DNA of 64,000 nucleotides from Alg239-R122 sp041746135 (GTDB lineage Bacteria > Pseudomonadota > Alphaproteobacteria > Sphingomonadales > Sphingomonadaceae). Positions 8,722-17,161 of the stretch are shown in pieces. The translations under genes were made by a program, and so were the position numbers. Position 1 is the stretch's first letter. Each line of letters opens with the position of its first letter. The stretch is from positions 81,703 through 145,702 of the forward strand of contig JBGTHQ010000025.1 of NCBI GenBank assembly GCA_041746135.1, given 5' to 3'. A model generated the notes under the pieces. The model had not been told where the DNA came from, did not search any database, and saw only the letters and a program-made list of their open reading frames with translations.

Positions 8722-9348
8722 ATGTCGGCCGAAACCATCCTGCTCTTCCTGATTACCGACTTGCTCTTCTGCCTGATGCCCGGACCGGTGACAATGGTGA
8801 CCGTCGCACATGTATTTTCGGGTGGCATGAAAAACGCCTGGGGGCCGATAATCGGCGTGAACCTCGGCAATTTCATCTGGTATGGCTTGTCGGCTTTAGG
8901 GCTGATCACGCTAGCAGCTACGGCTCCTACACTGTATATGGCCTTACGCTATGTCGGCATCGTCTATCTGGTCTGGATGGGGGTATCTATGATCCGCGCG
9001 GACTCCGTTTTTGCGCGGCAGCCCGATCGCGCCCGCAGACTGCCCGGCCGTTTTTTCAAGGGACTCTGCAGCGGACTGGCCGTCCATATGTCCAATCCTA
9101 AGGCCCTGCTGTTCTATACAGCGTTCCTGCCGCAGTTCATCGATCCCGACAGGCCGATCGCGCCTCAGGTCCTGGTGTTCGCGATCCTGACAATATTCAC
9201 CGAAACATTCGGTCTGATATTCTATTCCATTATAGCCGCGCAAACCGCCAGACTCACGATCGCCTCCGGCAAGGCGAAATATCTGAGCCGCATATCCGGC
9301 ACGGTGCTGCTGCTGGTGGCAGCTGCCATGCTGTTTATCAACCGATAA
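8722..9348 (+). CDS. LysE/RhtB-family amino-acid exporter
   Basis: A 208-residue inner-membrane protein with about six hydrophobic helices. The N-terminal PGPVTMVTVAHVFSGGMKNA block is the LysE/RhtB signature, and SNPKALLFYTAFLPQF is the second conserved segment. The family exports amino acids or their derivatives by proton exchange. The substrate cannot be told from sequence. Length is standard. It is preceded by a 77-bp intergenic region and followed by a separate gene, so it is probably monocistronic. Confidence 0.9.
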   Translation: MSAETILLFLITDLLFCLMPGPVTMVTVAHVFSGGMKNAWGPIIGVNLGNFIWYGLSALGLITLAATAPTLYMALRYVGIVYLVWMGVSMIRADSVFARQPDRARRLPGRFFKGLCSGLAVHMSNPKALLFYTAFLPQFIDPDRPIAPQVLVFAILTIFTETFGLIFYSIIAAQTARLTIASGKAKYLSRISGTVLLLVAAAMLFINR

Positions 9349-9540
9349 GCCCTACAGCTGTGTGATGTTGCAATACCAAGAAGCGCCGTGCCCGATCCGC
9401 ACCCTATTTTTCTTAAAATGTCTGACAAATGCCGCAACATGAATTACAACAGTCACAGACCTGTTTTCATATTGGGTTCAGGCGCCATGGAAGACATGCT
9501 CGATATGACCATTTCTGTATCTCAGGCCGCGCCCGCCAAG

Positions 9541-10911
9541 ATGTTCAGGTTTTCGGCGATCCGCTATATCCGCCAGGCAATTGCTTTGTGCATAGCCCTT
9601 GCGCTCACCATCCAGCCGGCCGCAGCCCAGTCCATCCTGCGCGATGCCGAAACGGAGGCATTGTTTCAGGATATGGCAGCGCCGCTGATCAAGGCGGCAA
9701 AGCTGGATCCGCGCAATGTCGACATTATCCTGATCGGGGACAACAGTATCAACGCGTTCGTAGCCGGAGGACAGGCGGTCTATATTCACAGCGGGCTGAT
9801 CAACGCCGCGGAAAACGCGAACGAGGTGCAAGGCGTCATAGCCCATGAACTAGGCCATGTTGCGGGAGGCCACGTCATTCGCAGCAGCGATGGCATCAAA
9901 GAAGCGACCGGCATTACCCTGCTCAGTCTCGTACTGGGCGCGGCCGCGATCGCCGCGGGTGCCGGCGAGGCGGGCATGGGTATATTGGGTGTCGGGCAAC
10001 AGGCGGCGCTCGGCAAATATCTCGCATTTTCACGCACACAGGAATCAAGTGCCGACCTGGCCGGGTCCAGCTATTTGTCCGAAGCGGGCGTTAGCGGGCG
10101 CGGATCGCTGGCTTTTTTCAAAAAACTGCAGAACCTGGAATTCCGGCTCGCGATACCGCAGGAGGACAGCTACGGGCGCACCCATCCGCTTTCGGGTGAG
10201 CGTATCTCGGTATTGCAGGGGGTGTATGAAAAAGACCCCGCTTGGAATGCGAAAACCGATGCGGCACTCGAGGCGCGGTTCCAGCGTGTCAAGGCAAAGC
10301 TGCAGGGGTTCAGCGGCGACCCGGCGCAGACCATGCGCGAATATCCCGATTACAACACCACCATTCCGGCCCATTATGCCCGTGCCTATGCTTGGCATAA
10401 ATGGGCTTACCCCGACAAGGCGCTGGCCGAGGCCGATGCCCTGCTCGCCAAGGATCCGAAAGACCCGTATTTTCTGGAGCTCAAGGGGCAAATATTGCTT
10501 GAGTCCGGGAAACCGGAGCAAGCGATAGAGCCGCTGCGGGAAGCCGTGTTTCTGACAAACAACCAGCCCCTGATAGCCAGCCTGTTCGGACATGCGCTGG
10601 TCGCGACGGAACAGCCCACCAACTATGACGAGGCCGCCGTCGTATTGAAAGCCGCGGTGGCCAAGGACAACCAGAACCCGTTCGCATGGTATCAACTGGG
10701 TGTGATATATTCGCACCAGAATGACGAACCGCGTGCCCGGCTGGCCTCGGCCGAAGGCTTTGTGCTGGAACGCAACGCGCCGCTTGCGCTGCGCAACGCC
10801 ACCGCTGCCATGGGTGCCTTGCCCGAAGGCAGCCCGGACTGGATCCGCGCACAGGATATTGCCATACTCGCCCGCATCGCCGTAGAGGAAAAAGGCAAGA
10901 AAAGACGCTGA
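9541..10911 (+). CDS. Periplasmic M48 metalloprotease with TPR repeats (BepA-like)
   Basis: About 456 residues from the ATG at 9541. A signal peptide (MFRFSAIRYIRQAIALCIAL... ending in AAA-QS) is followed by an M48 peptidase domain with zinc motif HELGH and a downstream ESSAD Glu ligand. The C-terminal half holds tetratricopeptide-type helices. This is the architecture of BepA (YfgC), the periplasmic chaperone-protease that repairs or degrades misassembled outer-membrane LptD/BamA. Several in-frame ATGs lie upstream (9418, 9439, 9487); 9541 was preferred because it starts the signal peptide, but the start is uncertain. It is followed after 31 bp by a DsbA-like gene and then another M48 gene. 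Confidence 0.88.
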   Translation: MFRFSAIRYIRQAIALCIALALTIQPAAAQSILRDAETEALFQDMAAPLIKAAKLDPRNVDIILIGDNSINAFVAGGQAVYIHSGLINAAENANEVQGVIAHELGHVAGGHVIRSSDGIKEATGITLLSLVLGAAAIAAGAGEAGMGILGVGQQAALGKYLAFSRTQESSADLAGSSYLSEAGVSGRGSLAFFKKLQNLEFRLAIPQEDSYGRTHPLSGERISVLQGVYEKDPAWNAKTDAALEARFQRVKAKLQGFSGDPAQTMREYPDYNTTIPAHYARAYAWHKWAYPDKALAEADALLAKDPKDPYFLELKGQILLESGKPEQAIEPLREAVFLTNNQPLIASLFGHALVATEQPTNYDEAAVVLKAAVAKDNQNPFAWYQLGVIYSHQNDEPRARLASAEGFVLERNAPLALRNATAAMGALPEGSPDWIRAQDIAILARIAVEEKGKKRR

Positions 10912-10942
10912 CCACCCATTCCATCAGATACTGGATATTATT

Positions 10943-11743
10943 TTGAAAAGCCTGAAACAGAATTTCGACCACTTCTCCGTCAAGCGGGGCGCCTTCTTTG
11001 CTGCAGCGTCACTGGCGCTGAGCGCGTGCGGAACCTCCACCAGCGCGCAAACTGAGCCCGTCGATTCCGATGCCGCCGCCATAGCTGCCGGTTTCGACGA
11101 GAATGATCGCAAAGCGGTCGAAGCGATTGCCCGCCAGTATATTCTCGACAATCCGGAAATCATCACCGAAGCGATCCAGATTTTGCGGCAGCGCCAGACG
11201 GCCGAGCAACTGGAGCGTATTCGGGGTCAGATCGAAACGCCTTATGAAAGCGCATGGGCGGGCAACCCGAACGGGGATGTCACGATCGTGGAATATTCAG
11301 ACTATGGCTGTGGCTATTGCGCGCAAAGCGTCGCCGATGTTGCGAAAATCCTGGCCGAAGACAAGAACCTGAAAGTCGTGTTCCGCGAACTGCCGATCCT
11401 GTCGGACGAAAGCGGACAGGCTGCGGCGATGTCGCTGGCGGCCGCGAAGCAGGGCAAATTTTATGCGTTTCACAAGGCCATGTTTGCCGGCGGCAAGCCC
11501 AGCGCAGCTACGATAGCGGCTGCGGCGCGAACGGCGGGCATCGATATGACCGCCGCCAATGCCTTCATATCCAGTCCGGAAGCGCGCGCGCAGATCGAAC
11601 AGAACCTGCAGGCCGCCCGCCAGCTTGAATTTTCCGGCACGCCCAGCTGGGTTATCGGCGACCTGACCTATAACGGTGCTTTGGGGGTCGATGGGTTGCG
11701 CGACGCCGTGGCGAAAGCACGTTCGGCAAACAGCGGCAAGTAA
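10943..11743 (+). CDS. DsbA-family thioredoxin-fold lipoprotein
   Basis: A 266-residue exported thiol-disulfide protein. The signal ends in a lipobox (LALSAC, Cys29), predicting a membrane-anchored lipoprotein. A linker and helical N-terminal domain precede a DsbA/DSBA-like thioredoxin fold with active site C123-G-Y-C126, then a cis-Pro segment (SGTPSWVIG). The family includes DsbA-like oxidases and the ScsC/Com1-type proteins. The only credible start is TTG at 10943, since no ATG or GTG is in frame nearby. It lies between two M48 protease genes with 31-bp and 6-bp gaps, so an operon for envelope protein folding and quality control is likely. Confidence 0.9.
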   Translation: MKSLKQNFDHFSVKRGAFFAAASLALSACGTSTSAQTEPVDSDAAAIAAGFDENDRKAVEAIARQYILDNPEIITEAIQILRQRQTAEQLERIRGQIETPYESAWAGNPNGDVTIVEYSDYGCGYCAQSVADVAKILAEDKNLKVVFRELPILSDESGQAAAMSLAAAKQGKFYAFHKAMFAGGKPSAATIAAAARTAGIDMTAANAFISSPEARAQIEQNLQAARQLEFSGTPSWVIGDLTYNGALGVDGLRDAVAKARSANSGK

Positions 11744-11749
11744 GCATTG

Positions 11750-12793
11750 ATGATTTTTCTCGGGGTCACATCCCACGCAAGACGAACCTTGGGCGCGGCA
11801 ATGGCTCTGGCCTGCCTCGGGACCATTCCGGTGCACGCGGATGAATCCGGTGAGCAGACGGCCGCCTTTGCCGAACTTCAGCGGTTCGATGCCAGACTGC
11901 TCGACACGGGCCACCGTCTTGCCGTCGCGAATGCCGAGTATTGCCGCGATACGCACATGACGGCGGGTGTGTCGTTGCACGACATCGCACAATATCAGGA
12001 TCGCGAGTCGGCCAGGGCCGCATTCGGTTTCGCGCGCGATATCGCCGTATTGGCGGTTGCCGATGCCAGCCCTGCTCAGGCAGCGAAAATCCAGGCAAAC
12101 GACGCGATTGCCGGGATTAACGGCAGCGATCCGCTGGGAACAGATATGCGCGCAGACAAAAGACTCGTGCAGAATAGCTACGAACGCATCGCCGGAGTGC
12201 TGGATTTGTGGGACGCCGCGCTTGATGCCGGTCCGATCGATGTAACAGTGGCTGATGGCACGGGTCAGCTGCGCAATGTCCGGATTGTGCCGGAAAAAGC
12301 ATGCAGATCGCGCTTTCAGATCGTACCGAGCAAGAATTTCGACGCGTCGGCGGATGGCCAAGTGATTACGATCAGCACACAAATGATGAACTATGTTGCC
12401 AGCGAAGACGAACTGGCCGCCATTGTCGCGCATGAATTCGCCCACAATATGCTCCGCCATCTGCAGCGATTGGAGGAGGCAGGACATGCTGGCGGGCTGA
12501 TGGCCATGTTCGGCCGTAACGCGCGTTTGACAAAGCAGACCGAGATCGAGGCAGATCGCCTGTCGGTCTGGCTGATGGCCAATGCGGGTTATGATCCCGC
12601 CGGTGCCATTCGCTTCTGGCAGCGCTATGGCAAAGAGCATGGACAAGGCATATTTTCGGCGCCCACCCATTATCGCTACAAAAAGCGGGTCAGGTTGTTC
12701 GAAGAGGAAATTGCCAAAATGGCTACGATGCCGCGCGGAACCAAAGGATATGCACCGCCGCTGTTGACCGGCGCCTTTGCCGAACTCGAATAA
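11750..12793 (+). CDS. PDZ-containing M48 metalloprotease, exported
   Basis: A 347-residue protein. A signal peptide (hydrophobic core ending near VHA-DE) is followed by a PDZ-like segment (VLAVADASPAQAAKIQANDAI...GINGS) and then an M48 peptidase with HEFAH inside VAHEFAHNMLRH and the later Glu ligand in TEIEADRLS. The start directly overlaps the end of the DsbA-like gene region (6-bp gap), and a nearby ATG at 11795 is a possible alternative. It is a periplasmic or membrane-bound zinc protease; the PDZ part may recognise C-termini of misfolded proteins. It differs from the BepA-like gene upstream in lacking TPR repeats. Confidence 0.87.
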   Translation: MIFLGVTSHARRTLGAAMALACLGTIPVHADESGEQTAAFAELQRFDARLLDTGHRLAVANAEYCRDTHMTAGVSLHDIAQYQDRESARAAFGFARDIAVLAVADASPAQAAKIQANDAIAGINGSDPLGTDMRADKRLVQNSYERIAGVLDLWDAALDAGPIDVTVADGTGQLRNVRIVPEKACRSRFQIVPSKNFDASADGQVITISTQMMNYVASEDELAAIVAHEFAHNMLRHLQRLEEAGHAGGLMAMFGRNARLTKQTEIEADRLSVWLMANAGYDPAGAIRFWQRYGKEHGQGIFSAPTHYRYKKRVRLFEEEIAKMATMPRGTKGYAPPLLTGAFAELE

Positions 12794-12796
12794 TGG

Positions 12797-13399
12797 CTAT
12801 TTGCTGACGCTTGCGTAAATCGAATTGATCGGCCGTGCCATGACGCGCATCACCATCGGTTCGAAAAATTCCAGCGGCAGGCTTTCATAATCGGGATCGA
12901 ACGCAGCCTGATCGTATTTCTCACAGAATTGCGCGCACGCATCAAAATGTTCATGATCGCGATATTGCTCGCGCATGTCGCGATCCTGACCCAGATAATG
13001 GAAGAAATAATAGCCCTGAAAAATCCCGTGTTTTTCGCAGATCCAGTGCAGTTCCTCGCTGACGAATGGCTTGATGATAGCTGCGGCCACGTCGGGATGG
13101 TTATAACTGCCCAGCGTGTCGCCGATATCGTGTAACAGGGCCATCACCACATATTGCTCTTCGCGACCGTCGCGGTGTGCGCGTGTCGCAGTTTGCAGGC
13201 TGTGCTGAAGGCGGTCGATGGGAAAGCCGCCATAATCGCCTTCGAGCAGCTTGAGATGTTCCAGCACCCTTGCGCCCACTTTGCCCGCGAACGGACCGAA
13301 ATGACCGGCAATCAGCTCCCAGTCCTCTCGTGTTCCTTCCGTCATGGCGGGAAATTTCGCCCGTATTTCCTTGTTTTTGATCTTGGTTTGCTCGTTCAT
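12797..13399 (-). CDS. HD-domain metal-dependent phosphohydrolase
   Basis: A 200-residue cytoplasmic protein with an HD domain: H...LLHDIGDTLG gives the His-Asp pair, and nearby histidines (GSYNHPDVA, EELHWICEKHG) complete the metal site. This small family is often annotated as phosphonate-degradation-like or plain HD protein; the substrate is unknown. The ATG at 13399 was chosen because GGAG lies just before it (MNEQTKIKNKEI...); the reading frame extends further upstream without support. It is convergent with the PDZ-M48 gene (3-bp gap) and divergent from the LytS-type kinase. Confidence 0.85.
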   Translation of the reverse strand: MNEQTKIKNKEIRAKFPAMTEGTREDWELIAGHFGPFAGKVGARVLEHLKLLEGDYGGFPIDRLQHSLQTATRAHRDGREEQYVVMALLHDIGDTLGSYNHPDVAAAIIKPFVSEELHWICEKHGIFQGYYFFHYLGQDRDMREQYRDHEHFDACAQFCEKYDQAAFDPDYESLPLEFFEPMVMRVMARPINSIYASVSK

Positions 13400-13514
13400 C
13401 CGATCGCTCTCCATCACCGTTATTTTATATGGCAATACACCATCGCGCACTAAATTGGAAAGGGCAGCATCAAAATCTGTTCGCTTTGCGCAAAAATCGG
13501 TAAGGAGAGACAAT

Positions 13515-14678
13515 ATGGCCGTTCTTCCTTTCAAGCCCCGCCCGTTTTTTGCCAATAAAAACCGCGCTTTCTGGAATCTTCAGCTGGCCGGATGGGTAGG
13601 TGCGATGGTGTTGCGCGCGGGTCAGGGGCTGGTCAACGGTCAGCAACCCGGATTTCTGGTCGTCGTGCTCGTCGCGACGATCACCGGCTATTCCGCATCC
13701 CTTGTACTGGCCGTTATCTATCGCTATCTCATCAATCTGCGTCCGTTGCTCACTTGGTCGGTAACGGGTGCCGCCCTGATCGTCATGGCGTCGGTCTGTT
13801 CGTTGCTCGACGCATGGGTCCTCACGATTTACAGACAGGATTCCGAAGCGACGATCAGCGGTATCGCGCTCGGGACCATGTACCTCAATCTCGCGCTTCT
13901 GGGCGCATGGTCCGGACTCTATTACGCGATCAACTTTTTCCTGCAGGTCGAAGAACAGGCAGATCAGCTGATGCGATTGGAGAGTCAGGCGACCAGCGCG
14001 CAACTGGCCATGCTGCGCTACCAGCTCAATCCGCATTTCCTGTTCAATACGCTTAACAGCATCTCCACCCTCGTTCTGCTCAAACAGACCGAACCGGCCA
14101 ACGCGATGCTATCACGGCTGTCATCCTTCCTGCGCTATACCCTGGTCAACGAGCCGGCTGGCCGCGTCACCGTGAAGCAAGAGGTGGAAACGCTCAAACT
14201 CTATCTCGATATAGAAAAGATGCGGTTCGAAGAGCGACTGCGTACGGCTTTTTACATCGATGACCAAGTTGGCAATGCGTTGCTGCCCTCGCTGTTGTTA
14301 CAACCGCTTGTCGAGAACGCGATCAAATACGCCGTCACAGTGCAGGAAAGCGGGGCTGACATAACCGTTTCGGCTCAACTGGTCTTGAAGAAGCTGCGCA
14401 TCACCGTCTCTGATACCGGCCCCGGATTGCAAACCAAGGGTCACCGCAGCATGATGCGGCAGGATGGAAAGGCAGCGAAAACCCCCGTTGCGCAAACGGG
14501 TACCGGCGGTGAAGCGGCGGGATCTTCGACTGGCCTGGGGCTTGCGAATATCCGCGATCGTCTGGGTCAGGCCTATGGTGAAAAACACAGTTTCGATACC
14601 CGCTCTTCCCCCCAGGGCGGATTCTCGGTTATCATAGAAATTCCTTACGAAACGCGGGAAAAAAGGCAAATGACATGA
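13515..14678 (+). CDS. LytS/AlgZ-type sensor histidine kinase
   Basis: A 387-residue membrane kinase. Roughly four transmembrane helices occupy residues 20-145. A short coiled coil leads to the His_kinase domain with LNPHFLFNTLN (phospho-acceptor His174), and an HATPase domain follows (PLVENAIKYA N-box, DTGPGL G1, GLGLANIRDRL G2). The start is preceded by AAGGAGA at ideal spacing. Its stop overlaps the start of the LytTR regulator (ATGA), so the two are translated together. No extracytoplasmic sensor domain is present; the signal is probably sensed in or at the membrane. Confidence 0.93.
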   Translation: MAVLPFKPRPFFANKNRAFWNLQLAGWVGAMVLRAGQGLVNGQQPGFLVVVLVATITGYSASLVLAVIYRYLINLRPLLTWSVTGAALIVMASVCSLLDAWVLTIYRQDSEATISGIALGTMYLNLALLGAWSGLYYAINFFLQVEEQADQLMRLESQATSAQLAMLRYQLNPHFLFNTLNSISTLVLLKQTEPANAMLSRLSSFLRYTLVNEPAGRVTVKQEVETLKLYLDIEKMRFEERLRTAFYIDDQVGNALLPSLLLQPLVENAIKYAVTVQESGADITVSAQLVLKKLRITVSDTGPGLQTKGHRSMMRQDGKAAKTPVAQTGTGGEAAGSSTGLGLANIRDRLGQAYGEKHSFDTRSSPQGGFSVIIEIPYETREKRQMT

Positions 14679-15475
14679 CGATACGCACGATTTTGGTCGA
14701 CGATGAGAAACTGGCAATCCAAGGTATGCAGTTGCGTCTCGAAAAGCATGAGGATGTCGAAATCATAGACACATGCATGAACGGCCGGGAAGCCATTCGC
14801 AAGATCAAGACGCTCAAACCCGACCTCGTGTTTCTCGATATCCAGATGCCCGGCTTTGACGGATTTTCGGTGGTGAAAGGCGTCATGGAAATCGAACCGC
14901 CCCTGTTCGTATTCTGCACCGCCTATTCCGACCATGCACTGCGCGCTTTCGAGGCGGAGGCGATCGACTATCTGATGAAACCGGTCGAATCCGACCGGCT
15001 CGCCGATGCGCTGGAGCGCGTGCGCACGCGTATTGCAGAAAAACGGGGTGCCGAAGAAGTCGAGAAACTGAAAAACGTCCTGGCCGAAGTCGCACCCGAT
15101 GCGATGGAGGAATTCGAGGACGATGACGAGCCCTCCACTTTCAGCCGGTATGAAAAGCTCATCAACATCAAGGATCGCGGCCAGATTTTCCGTGTCGACG
15201 TCGACACAATCGAGCGGATCGACGCGGCCGGCGACTATATGTGTATCTACACCGCCGACAATTCGCTGATCCTGCGCGAAACGATGAAGGATCTGGAAAA
15301 ACGGCTTGATCCACGCAACTTCCAGCGTGTGCATCGCTCGACAATCGTTAATTTGGGGCTAGTCCGTCAGGTCAAGCCCCACACCAATGGCGAATGTTTT
15401 CTGGTGCTCGAATCAGGCGCGCAGGTAAAGGTCAGCCGCAGCTACCGCGAAGTCGTGGCAAGGTTCGTGCACTGA
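14675..15475 (+). CDS. LytTR-family response regulator
   Basis: A 266-residue response regulator. The receiver domain has the acidic pair DD (9-10), phospho-acceptor Asp55 in LVFLDIQMPG and the Lys of MKPVE. An acidic linker follows, then a C-terminal LytTR DNA-binding domain from about residue 165 (IDAAGDYMCIYT..., FQRVHRSTIVNL). LytTR proteins bind paired direct repeats as dimers. The partner kinase is translationally coupled upstream. Target genes are unknown; no LytTR-type repeat pair was recognised in the nearby spacers. Confidence 0.94.
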   Translation: MTIRTILVDDEKLAIQGMQLRLEKHEDVEIIDTCMNGREAIRKIKTLKPDLVFLDIQMPGFDGFSVVKGVMEIEPPLFVFCTAYSDHALRAFEAEAIDYLMKPVESDRLADALERVRTRIAEKRGAEEVEKLKNVLAEVAPDAMEEFEDDDEPSTFSRYEKLINIKDRGQIFRVDVDTIERIDAAGDYMCIYTADNSLILRETMKDLEKRLDPRNFQRVHRSTIVNLGLVRQVKPHTNGECFLVLESGAQVKVSRSYREVVARFVH

Positions 15476-15521
15476 TTGCCTGCCTTGCCCAGTAAAATGG
15501 GGCGAGATGGCGAGCGAAAGA

Positions 15522-15842
15522 TCAGTTGGCATTCTGTTCCGCCTGAGCGCGATCGATTTCTTCCTGAAATCTCTCTTGAAACTCGGGCGAAGAAAATGCT
15601 GACGCGAATATCGTGACCCACGCGATGCAAATCAGCGTGCCGATAATGCCCGTGATGATTCCTGTCATGGCGGCTTTTTTGCCGCCCGGTTTGCGCCGTG
15701 CGACGAAACCCAGGATCACCGCCAGCGGACTCAATACCCACGAAATTATGCCGATGGCGGGAATTATTGAAAGTATCAGTCCGATAATGCCGGTTATCAT
15801 TGCGCCGGTGGCCAAACCGTTGGATTCGTTTTGCATTTCCAC
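15522..15842 (-). CDS. DUF4190-type small membrane protein
   Basis: A 106-residue protein with two hydrophobic helices (GAMITGIIGLILSIIP... and MTGIITGIIGTLICIAW) joined by a short basic loop, matching the DUF4190 pattern. A polar, Glu/Gln-rich tail follows (FQERFQEEIDRAQAEQNAN). The GTG at 15842 fits the AGGGGAT ribosome-binding site better than the ATG two codons later. Function is unknown. It is convergent with the LytTR regulator gene (46-bp gap) and lies downstream of nothing on its own strand within 130 bp, so it should have its own promoter. Confidence 0.75.
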   Translation of the reverse strand: MEMQNESNGLATGAMITGIIGLILSIIPAIGIISWVLSPLAVILGFVARRKPGGKKAAMTGIITGIIGTLICIAWVTIFASAFSSPEFQERFQEEIDRAQAEQNAN

Positions 15843-15976
15843 AGATCATCCCCTTTATTTCTCCTACCAGCTTAAATCGCTGACGAAATAGGTCAAGATG
15901 GATTGCAATGAAGTTGCGGTAGCCATGAATATTTGCACTGCCACAAATTTAAGCCGGAATGTCTCCGATATTGCCG

Positions 15977-16432
15977 CTATCGCCGCGAGGCGAAAAAATC
16001 CCGCAACAATTTAGCGGCTTCATCTGCGCATATTCCGCTATAGACTTCCGGCTTGTGCAGGCTTGTTGCATGATTGAACACGCGCGGGCCATGCTCAATG
16101 CCGCCGCCTTTGGGATCGCTGGCGCCGTAATAAAGGCGCCCGATACGGGCATGCGAAATAGCCCCCGCACACATTGCGCAGGGCTCCAAAGTCACCCACA
16201 AATCGCAGCCCCTCAGCCGCTCCGTACCCATTTTCGCCGCGGCAGTGCGAATCGCCAGTATCTCGGCATGTGCGGTAGGATCGTTCAATTCTCGAGGCCG
16301 GTTATAACCCGCTGCGATGACGAGCCCATCTTTGATCACCAGCGCCCCAATCGGCACTTCCCCACGATCTCCCGCCTGGCGGGCGAGTTCGATGGCTTGG
16401 TGCATGTATTTCTGGGCATTCAGCAATGGCAT
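15977..16432 (-). CDS. tadA: tRNA-specific adenosine deaminase TadA
   Basis: A 151-residue zinc deaminase that converts A34 to inosine in tRNA-Arg(ACG). The catalytic HAE is at 55-57 and the Zn-binding PCAMC at 84-88. The following region (GRLYYGASDPKGGGIEHG) and the motif EVYSGICADEA are TadA-specific rather than those of cytosine deaminases. Length is typical. A Pmp3-like gene lies upstream on the same strand, separated by 50 bp. Confidence 0.96.
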   Translation of the reverse strand: MPLLNAQKYMHQAIELARQAGDRGEVPIGALVIKDGLVIAAGYNRPRELNDPTAHAEILAIRTAAAKMGTERLRGCDLWVTLEPCAMCAGAISHARIGRLYYGASDPKGGGIEHGPRVFNHATSLHKPEVYSGICADEAAKLLRDFFASRR

Positions 16433-16482
16433 GTTCGTTCCTAGAACGAATTTTCACCCCGCGTCCACTGCAGTTCTGGTCG

Positions 16483-16653
16483 TTACACGGTCTGTTTGCT
16501 CACGAGCAGCACATATAGTGCGAACAATATGCCGGGCACATAGCCCAGCAATGTAAGAACCAGGCAAATCCAGAAATTCTTGCTGATCCCTTCGTCGAGG
16601 GCAACACCCAGGGGCGGTAACAATATGGCGAGTATTATTTTTAATATAATCAT
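16483..16653 (-). CDS. YqaE/Pmp3-family small membrane protein
   Basis: A 56-residue peptide made almost wholly of two transmembrane helices (IILAILLPPLGVALDEGIS and the second, WICLVLTLLGYVPGILFALYVL), the Pmp3/YqaE/UPF0057 pattern. Family members are induced by stress and affect membrane potential or ion homeostasis in yeast and plants; the bacterial role is unclear. The ATG at 16653 has a good AGGAG site. A longer frame upstream is not needed. Confidence 0.92.
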   Translation of the reverse strand: MIILKIILAILLPPLGVALDEGISKNFWICLVLTLLGYVPGILFALYVLLVSKQTV

Positions 16654-16732
16654 GAGAACTCCTGTTTCATGATGCTTACGTTTTGGCAGAACCAATAGTT
16701 CCGCGTTTATGACATTTTTGCGCCTCTAGTTC

Positions 16733-16761
16733 TTGACCTGCACCAACATCGGCGCTATTGA
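16733..16761 (+). promoter_or_regulatory. Candidate sigma-70 promoter of rpmB
   Basis: TTGACC at 16733-16738, a 17-base spacer, and TATTGA at 16756-16761. The predicted transcription start near 16768 would give a leader of about 30 bases before the rpmB ATG at 16800. The -35 is strong and the -10 moderate. Confidence 0.45.
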
Positions 16762-16799
16762 GCCGCTCTTTCTTACACAGATTATCGGGATTTTGAACA

Positions 16800-17093
16800 A
16801 TGTCGCGTATTTGCGAACTGACCGGCAAAGGTCGCATGGTGGGAAACAATGTTTCGCACGCCAATAACCGCACAAAGCGGGTTTTTCTACCCAATTTGCA
16901 GAATGTAACGCTGCTTTCGGAAAAGCTGGACCGCGGAATCAAATTCCGCGTTTCGACCAATGGTTTGCGCTCGGTGGAACATGTCGGCGGGCTCGACAAC
17001 TGGCTGCTCAAAACAGCCGATGGTAAGCTCAGCAAGAACGCGCTGAAAGTGAAGCGCGAGATCAAGAAAGTCGGCACACAAGCTGCCGCTTAA
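16800..17093 (+). CDS. rpmB: 50S ribosomal protein L28
   Basis: A 97-residue ribosomal protein of the long alphaproteobacterial L28 type. The N-terminus MSRICELTGKG followed by NNVSHANNRTKR is diagnostic. The four-cysteine zinc site of some L28 proteins is absent; only one Cys is present. The gene stands alone with its own candidate promoter and a strong terminator 25 bp downstream. Confidence 0.97.
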   Translation: MSRICELTGKGRMVGNNVSHANNRTKRVFLPNLQNVTLLSEKLDRGIKFRVSTNGLRSVEHVGGLDNWLLKTADGKLSKNALKVKREIKKVGTQAAA

Positions 17094-17117
17094 GCCCTGA
17101 ACGACAAAAAATTTTCG

Positions 17118-17151
17118 AATCGCGGTAATCTTACGGATTGCCGCGATTTTT
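17118..17151 (+). terminator. Rho-independent terminator after rpmB
   Basis: The stem AATCGCGGTAATC (17118-17130) pairs with GGATTGCCGCGATT (17135-17148), with a loop of about five bases and a run of five T ending at 17151. The esterase gene on the minus strand ends at 17162, so the element may also help that gene. Confidence 0.85.
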
Positions 17152-17161
17152 CGTGGCGAGG

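Noticed and set aside
9365..9445. ATGTTGC...GCAACAT repeat before the M48-TPR gene
   Set aside because: The arms are 7 bp and about 60 bp apart, which is likely chance.
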